Below are positions 5,343 to 7,002 of a stretch of DNA of 7,002 bases, one piece after another. Location: the NCBI GenBank assembly GCA_902373525.1, contig CABKMN010000123.1, positions 1 to 7,002 on the forward strand. Direction: 5' to 3'. This stretch comes from an uncultured Bilophila sp. GTDB lineage: Bacteria; Desulfobacterota; Desulfovibrionia; Desulfovibrionales; Desulfovibrionaceae. How positions within the stretch are numbered: the first letter of the stretch is position 1; each line of letters begins with the position of its first letter. A model generated the notes under the pieces. The model worked only from the letters and a program-made list of their open reading frames with translations. It was not told the origin of the DNA and did not search any database. Both the position numbers and the translations under genes were made by a program.

Positions 5343-6953
5343 ATGCTCAAGAATGTTTTATCCGCTCTGAAACGCCTGTTGCGCGCTCTCGGCCCCGTCA
5401 TCGTGGGCTGCATCTTTTTGGGCGCCGTCTACCTCCTGTACAAGGAAATCAGCAAGTACAGCCTGGCCGACATCCGCATGAGTCTGGCCCAGATTTCCAC
5501 GGGAAGCATCATCCTGTCCGTCGCCCTCGCCGTCGTGAACTACATCATTCTGATCGGCTACGACTGGCTGGCGCTCAAGGGCATCCACAAGACCCTCCCG
5601 GTGTCCCGCGTGTCGCTCGTCTCCTTCGTCGGACAGGCCGTGAGCTACAACTTCGGCGCGCTGCTCGGCGGCAGCACGGTGCGCTTCCGCTTCTATTCGA
5701 GCTGGGGCTTCTCCCCTATGGACATCGTCCGGCTCGTCCTGATGCTCGCCATCACCTTCTGGGTCGGCGCGCTCGGCCTCGTGGGGGCGATTTTCATGAT
5801 CGCGCCCCCGGACATCCCGCCGGAGCTCGGCATGCACATGCCGATGGAGATCAGGCCGCTCGGGGTGATCCTGTTCCTCATCGCCGCCAGCTACCTCGTC
5901 GTCTGCAAGTTCATCCACAAACCGATCCACATTTTCGGCAGGGAATTCTCCTTCCCGCCCTTCAAGATCGCCGTCGCGCAGGCGCTGGTGGCGGGCGCGG
6001 ACCTCGTCGCGGCCGGGGCCTGTCTCTACGTCCTGCTGCCCCCGGACGCGCACGTCTCCTTCCTCCAGTTCCTGCCCACCTATCTGATGGCGATGGTCGC
6101 CGTGGTGCTCACCCACGTCCCCGGCGGCGCGGGCGTGCTGGAAGTGGTGATCCTCCACCTGACCACGGCCTCGCCGCAGGCGGTTTTCGCCGCCCTGCTC
6201 TGTTTCCGGGTCATCTACTACCTGCTGCCCCTGCTGCTGGCGGCGGTGATCTTCGCCGTCTACGAAATCCGGCAGCAGACCGTGCAGGCCTCCGGCGCGC
6301 TGCACGACGCGGGACGCTGGATGCGGGCCTTCGCTCCGACGATCATGGCCAGCGCGGTGTTCGGGGCCGGAGCGATCCTCTGTTTCTCGGTGGTGCTGCC
6401 CATCAGCCCGGAGCGGTTCGCCCAGCTTCGGGAATGGATTCCCCTCGGCGTGGTGGAGGCCGGAAGCATGGCCACGGGCGCGGCGGGCGTCATGCTGCTG
6501 TTCCTCGCGCGGGGCATCCAGCACAGGCAGCGCATCGCCTTCCGCCTGACCATCGCCATGCTGTGCATCGGGGTCATCGGGCCGCTGCTGCACGCTCTCG
6601 GCTGGCTGGTGTCGCTGATGATGTTCGTCGTGCTGCTCTGCGTCCTGTCCCTGTGCCGGAAGTGCTGCCGTTCCTCGTCCCTGTGGAAGCTGCACATCAC
6701 GTTCAGCTGGCTGTTCGCCATCTCCAGCGTGCTGGTCTGCTCGGCGGGGCTGGGGTTGCTCCTGTACCACCTCGATCCCTACGATCCCGCCCTCTGGACA
6801 ACCTCCGAATACACCGCCGACTCCTCGCGGCTGTTCCGCACCCTGACCGCCGAGGCGCTCCTCGTGTTCGCCATCGCCGTCGGCTACGCCCGCACCGTCC
6901 CCCTCCGCAAGCGCTGGAAGGCCGTGCGCCGATTCGGGCGGAGCAAGAAGTAA
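5343..6953 (+). CDS. MprF-like flippase-domain integral membrane protein without a synthase domain
   Basis: This 536-residue protein belongs to the lysylphosphatidylglycerol synthase transmembrane (UPF0104/YbhN) family. I count 13-14 hydrophobic spans, near residues 14-33, 55-76, 91-111, 127-153, 172-190, 207-232, 239-257, 258-273 (possibly re-entrant), 279-307, 330-353, 365-388, 398-418, 419-438, 450-475 and 500-516. Family signatures are GGSTVRFRFYSSWG (109-122) and THVPGGAGVLE (257-267). Full MprF has 14 spans plus a cytosolic aminoacyl-transferase domain of about 300 residues; YbhN has only the first block of about 8. Here both membrane blocks are present, but the protein stops after a basic tail (residues 517-536), so it cannot itself make lysyl-lipid. 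A role in flipping or handling anionic phospholipids is inferred. GGAG (5334-5337) lies 5 nt before the ATG at 5343 and only 2 nt before the one at 5340, so I chose 5343. An in-frame ATG at 5259 has a crowded GAGG and would add 28 polar residues. A terminator-like hairpin follows 8 nt after the stop. Confidence 0.85.
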   Translation: MLKNVLSALKRLLRALGPVIVGCIFLGAVYLLYKEISKYSLADIRMSLAQISTGSIILSVALAVVNYIILIGYDWLALKGIHKTLPVSRVSLVSFVGQAVSYNFGALLGGSTVRFRFYSSWGFSPMDIVRLVLMLAITFWVGALGLVGAIFMIAPPDIPPELGMHMPMEIRPLGVILFLIAASYLVVCKFIHKPIHIFGREFSFPPFKIAVAQALVAGADLVAAGACLYVLLPPDAHVSFLQFLPTYLMAMVAVVLTHVPGGAGVLEVVILHLTTASPQAVFAALLCFRVIYYLLPLLLAAVIFAVYEIRQQTVQASGALHDAGRWMRAFAPTIMASAVFGAGAILCFSVVLPISPERFAQLREWIPLGVVEAGSMATGAAGVMLLFLARGIQHRQRIAFRLTIAMLCIGVIGPLLHALGWLVSLMMFVVLLCVLSLCRKCCRSSSLWKLHITFSWLFAISSVLVCSAGLGLLLYHLDPYDPALWTTSEYTADSSRLFRTLTAEALLVFAIAVGYARTVPLRKRWKAVRRFGRSKK

Positions 6954-6961
6954 GATTGGGG

Positions 6962-7002
6962 AGGGGGAGGGGAAACTTTCTGGAGAAAGTTTCCCCTCCC
7001 CC
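6962..7002 (+). terminator. Second copy of the 3'-end hairpin, after the MprF-like gene
   Basis: Bases 6963-6980 and 6985-7002 are exact reverse complements around the loop TGGA (6981-6984). The right arm reaches the window edge and may continue. The TAA stop of the membrane protein gene is at 6951-6953. The element shares the G-run/AAACTTTC core and TGGA loop with the hairpin at 1-52 read on the minus strand. It probably ends or stabilises the plus-strand transcript; any U-tract lies outside the window. Confidence 0.7.

Noticed and set aside
5358..6770. 470-codon minus-strand open frame
   Set aside because: It is antisense to the membrane protein gene. Its His/Gln/Asp/Glu-rich sequence is the usual complement of hydrophobic codons.

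Overview
The window reads as an ordinary chromosomal stretch of a G+C-rich, anaerobic, Desulfovibrio/Bilophila-like deltaproteobacterium. The placement rests on an iron-dependent alcohol dehydrogenase that closely matches the Desulfovibrio type I know from memory. It is also supported by long G-rich hairpins with an AAACTTTC core at gene 3' ends, which I associate with that group. No database search was possible, so the genus is an inference.

Layout, left to right: a 24-bp perfect hairpin (1-52) closes the transcript of a minus-strand Fe-alcohol dehydrogenase (73-1254). A gene-free stretch of about 1.1 kb follows, holding small dyads and a degenerate direct repeat. Next is a small minus-strand RRM RNA-binding protein (2390-2656) with a textbook terminator (2340-2374), then an A+T-richer gap of about 390 bp. 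The minus-strand pair greA (4578-5060) and mtaB (3049-4452) share one orientation with a 125-bp spacer. Divergent from greA is a plus-strand multi-spanning membrane protein (5343-6953) equivalent to the transmembrane part of MprF. It is followed directly by a second copy of the 3'-end hairpin (6962-7002), cut by the window edge.

Functionally the genes are mostly housekeeping: transcript cleavage (GreA), tRNA A37 methylthiolation (MtaB), RNA binding (RRM protein), alcohol/aldehyde redox metabolism (Adh) and probable lipid flipping (MprF-like). They do not form one pathway, and I see no phage, IS, CRISPR, tRNA or rRNA.

The most interesting signal is in the greA leader. A good promoter (TTGACC-17-TACCTT) is followed within about 20 nt by a strong intrinsic terminator with nine U's, ending only about 29 nt before the greA ribosome-binding site. 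This is the architecture of the E. coli greA leader, which yields the GraL short RNAs, and it suggests attenuation plus a leader-derived small RNA here. Second is the pair of 3'-end hairpins, which differ by a compensatory base-pair change and keep the same loop polarity relative to the gene they follow. Third is the MprF-like protein with about 14 membrane segments and no lysyl-transferase domain.
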